A stretch of 64,000 bases of DNA from Adiantum capillus-veneris (Eukaryota > Streptophyta > Polypodiopsida > Polypodiales > Pteridaceae), in assembly GCA_014529385.2 (NCBI GenBank), contig CM043950.1, forward strand, positions 80,160,343 to 80,224,342. The letters run 5' to 3'. This document shows positions 34,095-45,205 of the stretch, in pieces; positions within the stretch are counted from its first letter, which is position 1; each line of letters begins with the position of its first letter. A model generated the notes under the pieces. It did no database searches and had not been told where the DNA came from. It saw nothing but the letters and a program-made list of their open reading frames with translations. The position numbers and the translations under genes were made by a program.

Positions 34095-35797
34095 TTGAGA
34101 GCAGCTTTCCTTTTGAGTACTCAAAGCCGAGATTCCTCTTGGGCTTCATCAATAACCTGCTATCATTTTATCTTTCTTTTCTTTGCTACATGCATCTTTT
34201 CTAGCAATTCATTGGTTAGTGGAAAATTGTACTTCTTTAAACGGAATCCACTAATCCAATTAGCCATTGGTTCACCATCTAGGGTGGACAACTTAACTGC
34301 TCCACTTGGAGATACATCTTCAATGATAAACGGTCTGTTTCTCTTTTTCTTAAACTTGGGAAAGTGTTGCTTAAGGGAATATACTAAAACTAAGTCCCCT
34401 TTTCTGAAAAATTTTGTAACTAGATGGGAATAAAAAAGTTGTTTTTGTTTCTACTTTTGTGCATAGATGTGAGCTACATCAGCTAGCCTTTGCTCGTCAG
34501 GCTTTTCTAAATTTTCAAGCCTCTCTGACAGTTCATGTCCAGTCCACTCAAGATCCTTAGCTACCCTTAGCATCGGAAATAGAAATTCTATCGGCAATAT
34601 GGCATCAAGACCATGAACAAGGTTAAAGGGTGTAGCATTTAAAGTTGTCTTGAATGAAACTCTATTAGCCCATAGAGCGGCATGGAGATTCATTTCCCAA
34701 TTTATCCGTCCTGAACTAACCAGTTTAGTTAATACCGAGCTAAGAATTTTATTTGTATGCTCAGCTTGTCCATTTTCTTGTGGGCGATAGGGAGCCAATT
34801 CGTTATGGATGACCATAAAATAATCTAGCAGATACTCATAAGGAGCCCATTTGTTATGGATGACCATAGATTCATCAAGCAAATACTCAATTACCTCATT
34901 GAGAAAATGAGATCCCCTCTCACTGACAATTTCTATTGGCAGTCCATATCTTGTGAACACATTCTCATACAAGAATGCGGCTGTGGTTCTGGCATCATTC
35001 TTTTGTGTTTCCTTAGCCTCTGCCCACTTGGTCAAATACTCCATAGCTACAATGATATATTGAGCTTGGGTTCTATAAGTAGGTGGCCATATTGGCCCAA
35101 CAAAGTCTATACCCCATTTTGCAAAATTTTTAGCTCCCATCATTGGTCGTAAAGGCGTGCTATCTACACGGGTTCTCATTTTAGCTCGTTGACATACATC
35201 ACACCTTCGAACATATTCTTTGGCATCTACAAAATGTGTTGGCCACCATATGCCTGCCATTAAGATTTCTCTCATGGTGATTTCACTAGTGATCTCCAGC
35301 ATCCCACATGTGCTTGCTCTATAATAGGAATATATTCGTCTTCATTTGCACAAAGACATAGATGTTCATCCTTCCCTCTTGGATATAATTGGTTCCCAAT
35401 AAGAGCATAGTCTCTTGCTTGAATTTCAATTGCTCTTTGGCGGCGTTTACTCATATCCTCAAGACATGTTTTGCGTGATAAGTAAGTAACTAGATAGTTA
35501 CTCCACTTAGGAACGAGTGACATTTGGAACAATGTCACATGAGGTATGGGTGATTGTTTCTGGCAATGAGGACATTTTTAAAAAAAATCAGTGAACATCA
35601 CTCCTCATAGTTGGCCAAAATACTTCAAGTCTCAAGATCCGTTCCATAGCTTGGACTTCTAAAAAGTGAAGTCCTACTATGGTAATATGTGCGTGACTTA
35701 GGTATTGGGTTTTTTCCTTAGGATTAATGCACAAAAGCAATATTCCATCTTGATTTGTTTTGTACAACCTTCCAACTAGAAATTTATACATATCCAA
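34095..35797 (-). pseudogene. Element C integrase region
   Basis: Three minus-strand frames are damaged but in order. 35797-35588 has a zinc-binding N-terminus (LSHAHITIVGLHF, VFWPTMRSDVH) and is followed by a CPHCQ. 35538-35272 and 35302-34451 hold a second such module (IIEQAHVGC, then RRCDVCQRAK). The catalytic core follows: GIDFVGPI, then IVSERGSHF where Asp is now Glu, then APYRPQENGQAEH. A 51-bp tandem duplication sits between the last two. After a frameshift the C-terminal domain is at 34433-34140 (KGDLVLVYSLK; LSTLDGEPMANWISGFRLKKY). The enzyme is inactive. Confidence 0.85.
34791..34892. repeat. 51-bp in-frame tandem duplication in C integrase
   Basis: ggagccaatt at 34791 recurs as ggagcccatt at 34842. 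The protein shows YLLDESMVIHNKWAPY followed by YLLDYFMVIHNELAPY. Related integrases have this block once. Confidence 0.9.
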
Positions 35798-35897
35798 TTG
35801 CTCAATTAATCAGATTGTAATAGGGAGTGGTATTTGCAAATCCACTTGAGCTATGGTCATGAGCTATGGTCATCAATGGTACCATATTTTTTGACCA
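35798..35897. other. C RNase H to integrase linker
   Basis: A short degraded stretch, containing a small direct repeat (gagctatggtcat twice near 35849-35875). No independent feature. Confidence 0.4.
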
Positions 35898-36563
35898 TCA
35901 AGGTATCATTTCTATGGAGAACAAATATGCATTTGGTAGATCATCGTCTACTCCCTTTGGTGGTTCTTCTGATATAACCCTTGACAAATGATCTACTCTT
36001 TGGTGAGTGGTGCCCTTCTTCATAACTACAGTGAAATCAAATTTCAAAAGAATGATGAACCATCTTACTATTCTTCTAGTGTTGCATCGCTTTTTGACCA
36101 AGTACAATAAGGCTTGGTGATCCACAAAGAACACAAATTTGTTAGCTAATATGTAATGTCTATACTTTTTTACAGCATAGATCATTCCTAATCCTTTCCT
36201 TTTGCTAGTTGTATAGTTTTTCTTTGCCATATTCAACTGTATACTAGCATAAGAAATAGAAAAATCAATCTTTCCGTCCCCTGGTTGAGCTAGTATACAC
36301 CCAATGATGAACCATCTCACTATTCTTCTAGTGTTGCATGGCTTGTTGACCAAGTACAATAAGGCTTGGTGATCCACAAAGAACACAAATTTGTTAGCTA
36401 ATATGTAATATCTATACTTTTTTACAGCATAGATCATTCCTAATCCTTTCCTTTTACTAGTTCTATAGTTTTTTTCTGCCATATTCAACTGTATACTAGC
36501 ATAAGAAATAGAAAAATCAATCTTTCCGTCCCCTGGTTGAGCCAATGGAAAAATTGGAAGCAT
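35898..36563 (-). pseudogene. Element C RNase H with internal duplication
   Basis: A 221-codon open minus-strand frame in which an ~84-residue block occurs twice in tandem. Each copy holds the RNase H segment from FSISYASIQLN through KRKGLGMIYAVKKYR to FFVDHQALLYLV (FVDHQ carries a conserved Asp) and NTRRIVRWFI. A single domain-ending block follows (FTVVMKKGTTHQRVDHLSRV). The copies are nearly identical while the rest of C is heavily decayed. The frame is kept because the duplication is 252 bp. A functional domain would contain only one copy. Confidence 0.85.
36051..36545. repeat. 252-bp tandem duplication within C RNase H
   Basis: aatgatgaaccatct begins at 36051 and again at 36303. The ends match at cccctggttgagc near 36290 and 36542. 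I see only about ten differences between the copies. Confidence 0.9.
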
Positions 36564-37450
36564 CTACATATATGTGGAATATCTTATTCCAATATGGTGC
36601 TTTCAATATTGGAGCTAATGTGAGAGCATTATTAAGCTTCATGAAGGATTCTTCACACTCATCAGTCCATTCAAAACGTGTAATCAAGTTGTACATGGGT
36701 TTTGCAATTATAGCGTGCATGTAACTGAATTGTCTGTAATATCCACAATGTCCCATGAAATCTTGAATCCCTTTGACTATTTGGGGTCTAGGAAAATCAA
36801 CAGTAACATCATATCAATTGCTATGCCATTTTTAGACACTATATGTCCAAGAATTATTCCTTGTATGCCCATAAATGTGCACTTTTCAGGATTTAAGCAA
36901 ATTCTATAAAGTCTACATATTTTGAATACCTTTTTGAGGTGTTCAAAATGAGCAGCCCGGATTGCTGAATGTACACATAAATCATCCATATATACTTCCA
37001 AGAAATTCCAAAGATATTCTTTAAAATCAAGGCTCATCAATCTTTGAAAGGTGGCATCGGCATTAGTTAACCCAAAAGGCATAATCTGATAGGCAAAAAT
37101 ACCCCATTCAGTTGCAAAGGCAGTTTTATGTTGATCTTTGGGATCAACCAAAAGTTGATTGTATCCCAAAAAGCCATCTAAAAAGCTGTAAGATTCTTTT
37201 TCTACAATCGTTCTAAAACATGCCCAATGATTGGAAGAGGGAAGTTGTCTCTAATGGTAGGTGCATTCACTTTCTTGAGATTGACACACACCCTTAATTT
37301 TCCATTTTTCTTGGGTACTACCACAACTGGAGATAGCCAATCTGTGTGTTCAATTTCATAAATGAATTTGGCCCCCTTTAGCTTTTCTATCTCTTCTTTG
37401 ATCTTCCTCTCAGATGTCTTATTATATAAGTGTATGGCCTTTGTCTGCTT
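36564..37450 (-). pseudogene. Element C reverse transcriptase region
   Basis: From about 37430 down the minus strand reads an RT in several frames. KIKEEIEKLKGAKFIYEI, WLSPVVVVPKKNGKLRVCV and NFPLPIIGHVLERL lie upstream of a stop near 37190. The frame 37169-36777 has FLDGF-type/GYNQLLVDP, TEWGIFAYQIMPFGLTNADATF, and the catalytic YMDD (VYMDDLCVHS) intact. Then follow FKICRLYRICLNPEKCTF and ILGHIVSKNGI. A frameshift leads to the connection segment 36756-36517 (GHCGYYRQF; APYWNKIFHIYVDASN). Stops and shifts make it non-functional even though YMDD survives. Confidence 0.88.
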
Positions 37451-38623
37451 GGTTTTGCATAATCTCTCATAGGTATGGTATGTTGAAAGATTGGTGGGTC
37501 AACACCCTTGAGATCCTTATAAGACTAGGCAAAGATATCTTGGTATCCTTTCAGTAAGCTTAACCAAAGCTCTTCTTCTTTTTCAGTTAGGTCGTTTGCA
37601 ATGTAGGCAGGTCTAGGCTCTTCTCCTTGTTCGGCCAAATCTATCTTTTTTGCGTTTTCAGGTCCTTTGTAGGACTCGCCCTGTTTTTGTAGTTCCTTGA
37701 CAAGCAGGTCTAGGCTCTTCTCCTCATTCGGCCAGATCTATCTTTTTTGCGTTTTCAGATCCTTTGTAGGACTCGCCCTATTTTTGTAGTTCCTTGACAG
37801 GCTATTCGAGTATGATTTTTTGGTCTTGGAGAGTATATTTCTTGTAATGGGATGGAACACTCTGTACATATTTACCTTCCTCCTCGATGGTTTCCATTTC
37901 AGTGGTATATATCTCCTTTAGAGCTTTCTTCAACTCTTGATACTTCTTCCTTCGTTCAACTTGTGTCATGGTTGAATCCTTATCCTGGTATTTAGGTTTT
38001 GCTTGAGTTTCCTTTCTTGTTTTTCTCAATGTTTTTGATATTTCTTGCTTTTCATTTAAAGGTTATCTACCAGTGATTTTGTCTTTGACACAATCATGTG
38101 CTTCTATTTGCATCAAAAACTATATTCTACTAGAGACTGATGGCATGGGTCTAGATTTCAAGTTTCGTGTATCTCTTTTTCTTCTATACCATTTTTGTCT
38201 TCAAGGTTTCTGGTTTGGAAAGTCAAGAAACTTTTCCTCCCCTCCTTTTATGAGTAGTTTATCTCTCACATGTTCTTTTTTTTGACCCAAATCATCTGAG
38301 GTAGTTGAATGTTCTTCTAGCTCATCTGTTGCATCATAGTAGAGGTTTGAAAAGACTTGTTGAGCTTTCATCAAGTCCTTGGATTCTTGAATTTTGTCTT
38401 CAATGTGAAGGGTTGAGATCATTTGTATGGGAATTATTTCATAGCTATCCTCATTGCAAAATTGAATAGACATAGACATATTTACACATACATCCATTGT
38501 TGCTACAATTTGAGTCCACTCAAATGGCTTGAAAAACTGCTCTGGAAATGGTTCAGGTACATAGGCTTCATTTGTGCAATCCCTTTCTAAGATATATTCT
38601 TCTTGTTTTAAGCTCCCATTTTC
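37451..38623 (-). pseudogene. Element C protease-RT spacer with charged segments
   Basis: The minus-strand frames 38497-38201 and 38029-37802 are rich in Lys, Glu and Asp (DDATDELEEHSTT-like; QVERRKKYQELKKALKEI). They look like remains of the polyprotein linker between protease and RT. No enzyme motif is visible. The segment also contains a 97-bp tandem duplication at 37611-37804. Confidence 0.5.
37611..37804. repeat. 97-bp tandem duplication in element C
   Basis: gtctaggctcttctcc starts at 37611 and again at 37708, and the copies are over 90 percent identical. The period is not a multiple of three, so it also shifts the frame. Confidence 0.9.
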
Positions 38624-39518
38624 TCAGGCTCCACACATCCAAATAGGCGTGTCTTTGTTCAACCAAGATGGAAGCTTAGTCTCAGCCAAAGAGACTGAGT
38701 GAAATTCTTGTATGGGCGTTTTCATGACATCTCTATAAGTGTGATATTTTAGATTAACCCTTGTTATTGATCCCACTTGCTTCAAATACAGGTAGTTGTT
38801 TCCCCAATCCTGAATGAGTTGTACTTGTTGCATGAAAGGTCTTTCCAAGATGATTTCATAATTGAGTTTCTTTCGAAAGTCCACTATTGAAAAAGTGTGT
38901 TGATAATCAATTCCATAGGAACTAACTATCACTTTTTCAAGCAATCCTAAGGGTTTTTGTATGTGTCCATCACCCAATTGCAATTTCATTTGAGTTTGTC
39001 TAATGGTTGGTCTTCCCCATAATTCACATACTGCTTTTGTGGCTATGGCTATGCCTGCCCCACTATCCAGTATTGCCATGGTTTCTATATCATTATATCT
39101 CATTGGAAGGGTTGTGTTTCCTTATTCCCTTTCGTAGTATTCTCTAACTTTGTTCATTGGGATGAATCTAATCTCTTTGTTATCCAATTCGTATTTCAAT
39201 TTTCCCAATTTTTTTTATGATTAGCCCTATTTTTCTCACCTTCTCTAGAATTTTATGTGGATCACTCCATAAGTATGGTTTGATTTTTAACAGTTCTCCT
39301 AAAGTAAGAGTGCATTGAATGGGTGTAGACATGATTGAATAGATCTTGTCTACCTCTAGGATCTGTTCCGCTCTTTTCATCTGAGTGGTTTTACACACTA
39401 TGGATTCGTCTTTGTTATCTCCCAAGTAAGAGGGTAGTGCTTTCAAATTTATTGGTTTATACATTCCTAAAGCTTCAGAGCCACAATCCCCATACAAGGA
39501 TTGTACATCCATGTCCAT
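38624..39518 (-). pseudogene. Element C aspartic protease region
   Basis: Two minus-strand frames (39518-39180 and 39103-38624) are separated by a frame change near 39140. The first has YGDCGSEALGMYKP and LKALPSYLGDN, matching element H at 2538 on. The second has the protease core, AILDSGAGIAIATK (catalytic Asp), LQLGDGHIQKPLGLLEK, and IILERPF, where Gly of ILGRPF is Glu. It ends IWMCGA like element H. H and C are therefore two members of one family in opposite orientation. Confidence 0.85.
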
Positions 39519-39559
39519 AATAGGAGGTAGATTGTCTAACCAAACTTTCTCTATAGGAG

Positions 39560-41887
39560 CTGACTTAAGAGTTATCTCCCATCATTAATATCTCTAACTT
39601 TTTCCCATAAGTGTCCTGATCAGTCTTCTTCTATAAACAGAATTCCATCTAAGGCATCTTCACTGTCAGGCACTATGAGTGCTGGCTCTTTAGTTTCAAG
39701 GTGGGGTTCTACCACCACTTTGGATTTCTCTTTATAGGTTCCTACCACAAGCTCCTTAGGTTTTTCCATACTTTTGAGCTTGGGTTTTTGTTTTCCAGTA
39801 TCTCTTGAGTAATTCTTACCAAATTTTGATAAGCTTCCAGCTTAGCTGCTTCCATATCTGGATAAGGATAGTTTTTCCATTTGTTTTCCATGTTTTGGCC
39901 TTCTTTAAGCCCCGCTTGGTAAGCTTCCAAGGCTGCGTTGATTGGCTCAAAAAATTTGTCTACCAAAATTGATCCTCCTGATTTCACGTTGGTTTCCTTG
40001 ATTTCACTTCCATTTTCTTTCACTTTTTTCTTGAATAGTTTCTTTGCTTTCTCCTCAATTTCAGCCCTTTGTTTTTGTTTTCTCATTTCATACCTTTTGC
40101 TTCTACTTCTCTTCGTCTTTTGAGAGGATACTTTAGTATTCTTTGAATCATCAGAGGAGTTATGTTTCTTTTTCTTAGCCTGGGCTCTAGTAATTACCTT
40201 AATTGGAACAATATGCTCACTCTCCAATGAGCTACTAGGTATCACTTGGACTACATTCACTACTGTTTTACCCTTGTTTAAAGGATTTTTTGGACAATCT
40301 TCAGGGTAGTGTCCTCCCTTTTTGCAACATTGTATACGAAATCCTTCAACTAGCTTAATGTTCTTGTCAGGCTCAGGGCATTCATTTTTCCAATGATCAT
40401 CTCCACCACAGTTATGACAGTTTCCAGTTCTTGGCTTAATCATGGGTCTTATCATAGGAGTTCTAACACCTCGATTAGCTACATAGTACATCGGTGTAAG
40501 CTCTGGTGTAGTATAAGTTATAGGTTCTTCCATTGGTGGTGGATGTGAATTATAACAATCTCCTTCTACGATTATTATAGATGGACTAGGCTCAGCATAG
40601 GGTGTAAGAGGCACTAGTGCTTGTTCATCTATGACTCCCTCTAAATGCATGTACTTTACGGGTATTGCATTATGTTCAGGATATGGAGTTTGTTGACCCA
40701 TAACGGGTTGAGGTCTTTCCATACCCATCGGTGGTCTTTGAGCTGGGGCCATATTAGGCTGATATTTGTACATGGGTTGTCCTTGTGGCCTCATAGGCAC
40801 GTATTGAACATGCCCATCATACTTTGATTGGTAATAAAAGTCATTGATCTCATGGTTAGTCCATTTATCCTTGATTGCACGCCATTTCTGCAGCCTAATT
40901 GGTTGCCCCGTTGAGGTATTCCTTGCCTTGGTCCTCTCATAGGTTCTTTTTACATGCTATTCATTATTTCCTTCATCCTTTGAGCATGTCTTCTATGGCT
41001 GTAAGCGGTGCTGTAGTAGTCGTTTCCACTTGTGCTGGTTCGGTGGATGTTGTTTTCTCACTTAGATTATCCTTAGGGACATCATCTTCATTGAAAATAT
41101 CACAATTGTCTCCTAAGTCGATAGCATCTGATACACACTCTTCTAGGGTCATATGTTTCTTGCTATACAATATAGCATGAAGTTCTTTGTTTAGTAGTCC
41201 CTTTGAAAACAATGATATTAATCTTTCTTCTGCAAGTATTTCTAGTTCTGGGCATCTTGCAATGTATTGCTTCATTCTAGTTGCACGATCCCTAACAGAC
41301 TCACCTTGTTTCTGTTTGAAGTTATAGATTTGAGCTACCGTATTATGTTTGATCCCCGTTTTGGAACATGCAGCTACAAATCCTTAAGCTAATGTATTTA
41401 AGTCCATGATTGACCTTGGTGGAATGTTTTTGAACCATGTCAGTGCTTTTTTTTCTAATTTCATTCCAAATCACTCGAATTGAGTATGAAAATCAAATAT
41501 GAATATGCATTCTTCTCTTAGCACTTGTTTAAATCTTGCTAAGTGGTCATACAGATCCCCAGATCCACTGTATTTTTTGACCCATTTTTTAAAATCAGCC
41601 GGTCTAACACGTCTATTTGGTTCAGCTCCCAATCTCCTAGCAGTTGGTCCTATTCTAAGTCCTTCAAACCAATCTGTTGGAGATAGTGACTCATGTAGCC
41701 CTGGACTGGTTTTAGTGTCACATGGTTTTCTTTGTGATGAGGTAGTTTTTGGTTTTTTAACATTACTCTCCAAAGATCTCTCATGGAGTTCATCTCCTGG
41801 AATAGTTTTTGGTACTTGGCTCAATATCCAATTCCTTATGGATTACCCTTGGTATCTGGTTTGTTCCACCTCTTTCCGACTCATCAT
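39560..41887 (-). pseudogene. Element C gag
   Basis: It starts at the tandem ATGs at 41882-41887 (MMSRKEVEQ). A stop follows at 41843-41845, then the frame 41824-41471 (WFEGLRIGPTARRL; FKKWVKKYSGSGDLYDHLARF). It next runs through a stop into the capsid domain (ALTWFKNIPPRSI; QKQGESVRDRATRMKQYI) to about 40973. After a frameshift near 40920, frame 40800-39742 continues with a Pro/Gln-rich stretch. It then has two zinc knuckles: CHNCGGDDHWKNEC, and the irregular CCKKGGHYPEDC. A Lys/Glu-rich nuclear-signal-like stretch and a helical block follow. The last part (DALDGILFIEE) is in a shifted frame to about 39600. A relic. Confidence 0.85.
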
Positions 41888-41935
41888 AACAGAATTATTG
41901 TTATAACAATCGCTAAATAGGTAGAGGCTAGAGGT

Positions 41936-43620
41936 ATGCCAAAATGGCTGGTGTACACTTTGCGTGACAGTAAATTGGATGCACCTTTGTCTAGTCATAC
42001 TCATTCAGGCTCTCGCCATGCATCTTATGCATCAGATTGTTATCCTTTGGCTGTGTCTAGCTTACATGATGTTAAGGAGCCTCTGTCTTTTGATGAAGCA
42101 CAGAATTCAGAAAATTGGATGGCTACCATGCAATCAGAATATGATGCACTTATAGAAAATGACACATGGACTTTATGTGATTTGCCTCTTGGCAAAAAGG
42201 CTATTGGTACGAAGTGGGTTTACAAGTTGAAATGCAAGTCGGATGGTGAGATCGATTGCCATAAGGCTCGACTTGTTGCAAAGGGTTTTGCACAGCAAAA
42301 AGGCATAGATTATGAAGAGACTTTTGCTCCCACTTGTCGTATGAATACTGTGTGTTTTCTATGTGCATTGGCAGCTCATTTTGGTTGGGATGTGCATCAA
42401 TCAGACATTGTTACTGCTTTCTTGAATGGGGACATATTTGAGAAAGTTTATGTAACGCAGCCTCGTGGTTTTGTCATAAAAGGACAAGAGGACAAAGTGT
42501 GAAAATGTAAGAAGGCTTTGTATGGGTTGAAGAAATCTCCTCGTGCTTGGTATGAGAAAGCTGACACTCATTTTGTGAAACGAGGCTTTCGTAACAGTCC
42601 AACAGAAAGCCAATTGTATGTAAAGCGTGAGGGTGATGTACTTCTCATTGTGGTTCTTTATGTCAATGATCTGTTGGTCATCGACACACTGGACCAAATG
42701 AGAGACATATTGCTGAATTTAAGGCTGATTTGAATGCTACTTTCAAGATGAAATATTTGGGGCTGTTGCATCAGTACTTGGGTATAGAGTTTAAGTAGTG
42801 TGATGGTGGTATTTCCTTGTGTTAAAAAATTTACATAGAGACATTGCTATGTAAGTTTGGACTTGAGGATTGCAAACCTATTGCCACTCCCATGGAAACA
42901 GGTTTGAAGTTGAGTCTCCATGATGTTTGGGATCCTGCTGATGTCACTCTTTACCAAACTTCTCTTGGCTGCCACATTTATGTATGCAACACGAGGCCAG
43001 ATATTCAGTTTGCAGTCTCACAAGTCAACAGATTTATGCACAGCCCAGGGTCTAAGCATTGGCAGGCTATCAAAAGGATTTTCTGCTACCTTAGTAGCGC
43101 TTTATATCTTGGTTTGTTTTATCCCAAGGGGGGATCATTGCCGCCAGACTTACATGCTTTTTTGGACTCAGATTGGGCTGGTTGTTTTGACACGCAAGTG
43201 TCCACAAGTGGTTTTTATTTCATGCTTGGAAGTTCATGTATATCATTGTTGATCAAGAAGAAACCTACTATGGCCACTTCGAGTTGTGAGGCTGAGTACA
43301 GGACAGTCTTCACAGCTACGGTTGAGTGTGTATGGCTCAGATGCCTTATGGCTGATTTGGGTGTTGGACACGACACTGCCAACACTATCTACACTGATAG
43401 TCACAGCGCATTGGCAGTTGCAAGGAACCCAATTTTTCATGCTCGCACAAAGCACATTGAGGTGCATTACCACTATGTCAGGGAGAGGCTCTCAACAGGA
43501 GAGATCATCTTGGCATATGTGCCAACACAGGACAACCTTGCAGATCTTTTCACAAAGGCATTGTCTCGTGAGAAGCTTGAAGCTTTTTTCAAAGCTTTGG
43601 GCTTACCTCCCTTTGTGGAC
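41936..43620 (+). pseudogene. copia 1 reverse transcriptase and RNase H
   Basis: RT begins WMATMQSEYDALIENDTWTL, then GTKWVYKLK, ARLVAKGFAQQKGIDYEETF, and QSDIVTAFLNGDIFEKVY. A stop at 42500-42502 and continuation KALYGLKKSPRAWYEK lead to LYVNDLLVI, where the copia YVDD is YVND, so one catalytic Asp is Asn. Two more stops lie near 42731-42830. The last frame, 42844-43623, holds the RNase H: RPDIQFAVSQVNRFMHSP, DSDWAGC, SSCEAEYR, TDSHSALAVARN, and the end KALGLPPFVD. This is the normal C-terminus of such elements. Confidence 0.92.
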
Positions 43621-43685
43621 TGATCATGTCCTCAGGGCATGGCACTTCCCTTTACTCATGTGCCAGCTCTCGTTCATCGCATCAC

Positions 43686-43924
43686 TCCAGGGGGGATTTG
43701 CTACGTATACATGTGGTAGTGATGTGTGTGAACACACTAGGACCGCCGGGGCATTTTTTCCCTCTTTAGGAGGTTTTTTCCCCCGAAAATTTTATATATG
43801 CCCATCACTCTAGGGCTATCTATCTTTCCATTGCAGACTAAGTAACACACACTCTATTGTGTGCCTTGAGTTTCCTTCGTCTTCTCCAAGCTGTGTGTGT
43901 TTCTCTGCAACCCTAATTCCAACA
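43686..43924 (+). repeat. copia 1 polypurine tract and 3' LTR
   Basis: The purine-rich run ccaggggggat precedes TGCTACGT at 43699. The LTR runs 226 bp to ccaaca at 43924 and matches the LTR of copia 2 (48253-48484) on the other strand. Both contain the gcattttttccctc and taggaggtttttc blocks and an oligo-GT region near the end. Confidence 0.85.
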
Positions 43925-44305
43925 AAATCACAATTAGTTCTTTTGGATAGAGCAATGTTATGAGATCCCACCTTGGATTTCTGCTTACCCTATTCTTAGG
44001 TTCTACTGCAATGGGGTTGTGGAAAGTATACACAAATACTTGTTTTGTTGTTTTTAATGGTTTTCTGAGCCTTGATCTTAAGAGTTATCTTGTCCATCAA
44101 TCATTCTCAAAATCCTAATCTAGTTCTATAGATATACGATCCTAAAAGGAACTTAGCAAGTACAACCTACTTCCAAGCTACCTCTGTACAACAAAAGACG
44201 ACAATCTCAAGCTATGCGGTTTTAAAAAGAAAGTTTTGATGCTAGGTGATCCTAGAGGAAGTTAATTTATAAGACACTAATGTTTTTTCCTAGTTTAGGT
44301 CTCTT
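43925..44305. other. Probable 5' leader of element C (or another gypsy element)
   Basis: Non-coding on the minus strand downstream of the primer-binding site at 44306-44326 and ending at the copia 1 LTR. Its position suits the leader of C. Confidence 0.4.
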
Positions 44306-44326
44306 CGATTCCCGACAGCGGTGCCA
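44306..44326 (-). promoter_or_regulatory. Gypsy-type primer-binding site
   Basis: The minus strand reads TGGCACCGCTGTCGGGAATC, two bases inside a TGTGGGAC edge on the + strand. TGGCGCC-type sites of this form are common in plant Ty3/gypsy elements; the tRNA is not identified. Confidence 0.6.
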
Positions 44327-44328
44327 AA

Positions 44329-45143
44329 TGTGGGACGGGTTTCTAACCTCACTCCTATCTTATTGTTGCAGACATAGCAAGAACCATGAATATAATTGTC
44401 AATCCATGGGACGAAGCTGGCTCGACTTGTGCATAGAGGCTACAAGAGGTTTTCAATCTCTTGAAAAAAAACAAACAACTCACATCTAACTCAAGCTACA
44501 CTCAAATGACAGAAATCACCAAAAGCTAGTAGCTAATCGCCAAACAAATCACAACCGTTACGGCATCAAACAATCCAAACGTTAAGAAACTTCTAGGACA
44601 TGTTTATAAGACCTAATCACACATGCTTATGGTCTCAAATCTCACTTTAGGTCAAGTGAAAAAATAGCGATTATTACAATGAGGTTTTGACCTAGTCGTT
44701 TTTGACCCAGAATGCATCTAAATGCTTAGCAATGATGCCCCAATACCCCACCTATTAGTTTATTATTTTGAAGCTTACATTCCTACTTATGATGAAATTA
44801 GGCCACGGGTCGACGATGCCAAAAGCTATAGACTACCATGAAATGCTTACGTCAATGCGTAGAGCTCTTACCTATGGTTGCAACGCAACAGACGGCACTA
44901 CAATGTGACAACCGAGAAGGGAGTAGGAAGCACGAGAAGGAGAGAAGTGAGCGCCGTTAGCTCACGTTGTGTTTCTATTATCCAAAACTTATAAAATACT
45001 TACATAAATTGGATTTTATACCTTAGCCAAGGTTTTTGTGGTCAAAACTAATAATCTAGGAGCTCTAACTAAAGAGAAGTTGATACAATCTAGAAGCTTG
45101 TAGCCTTGGCTCACTGTTTATCTGGAAATTAGGAGTTACAACA
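44329..45143 (-). repeat. Putative 5' LTR, possibly of element C
   Basis: The + strand edge tgtggg lies next to the primer-binding site. A plausible outer end is gttacaaca at 45143, giving TG...CA and about 815 bp. There is no gene inside. I could not find the matching 3' LTR in the 8.8-10.9 kb block, so linkage to C rests on position and orientation. Confidence 0.4.
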
Positions 45144-45205
45144 TTCCCGATTCATCAAAATAATATGTGTTTTTACAATAAGAGCCCCGAAAAATGTTAT
45201 CCAAG

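Larger units (their letters stand above)
41925..43924 (+). mobile_element. 5'-truncated Ty1/copia element (copia 1)
   Basis: The copy begins in the linker just before RT and runs through RNase H to a complete 3' LTR. Gag, protease and integrase are missing. It lies between the gag start of element C and a region with a minus-strand primer-binding site, so it probably landed in C's 5' leader and lost its own left part together with flanking DNA. No target duplication can be checked. Confidence 0.85.

Noticed and set aside
41499-41906. 135-codon + strand frame opposite C gag
   Set aside because: Antisense of the gag coding sequence; no domain of its own.
43286-43813. 175-codon + strand frame over copia 1 RNase H and LTR
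   Set aside because: Out of phase with the RNase H frame and runs into the LTR.
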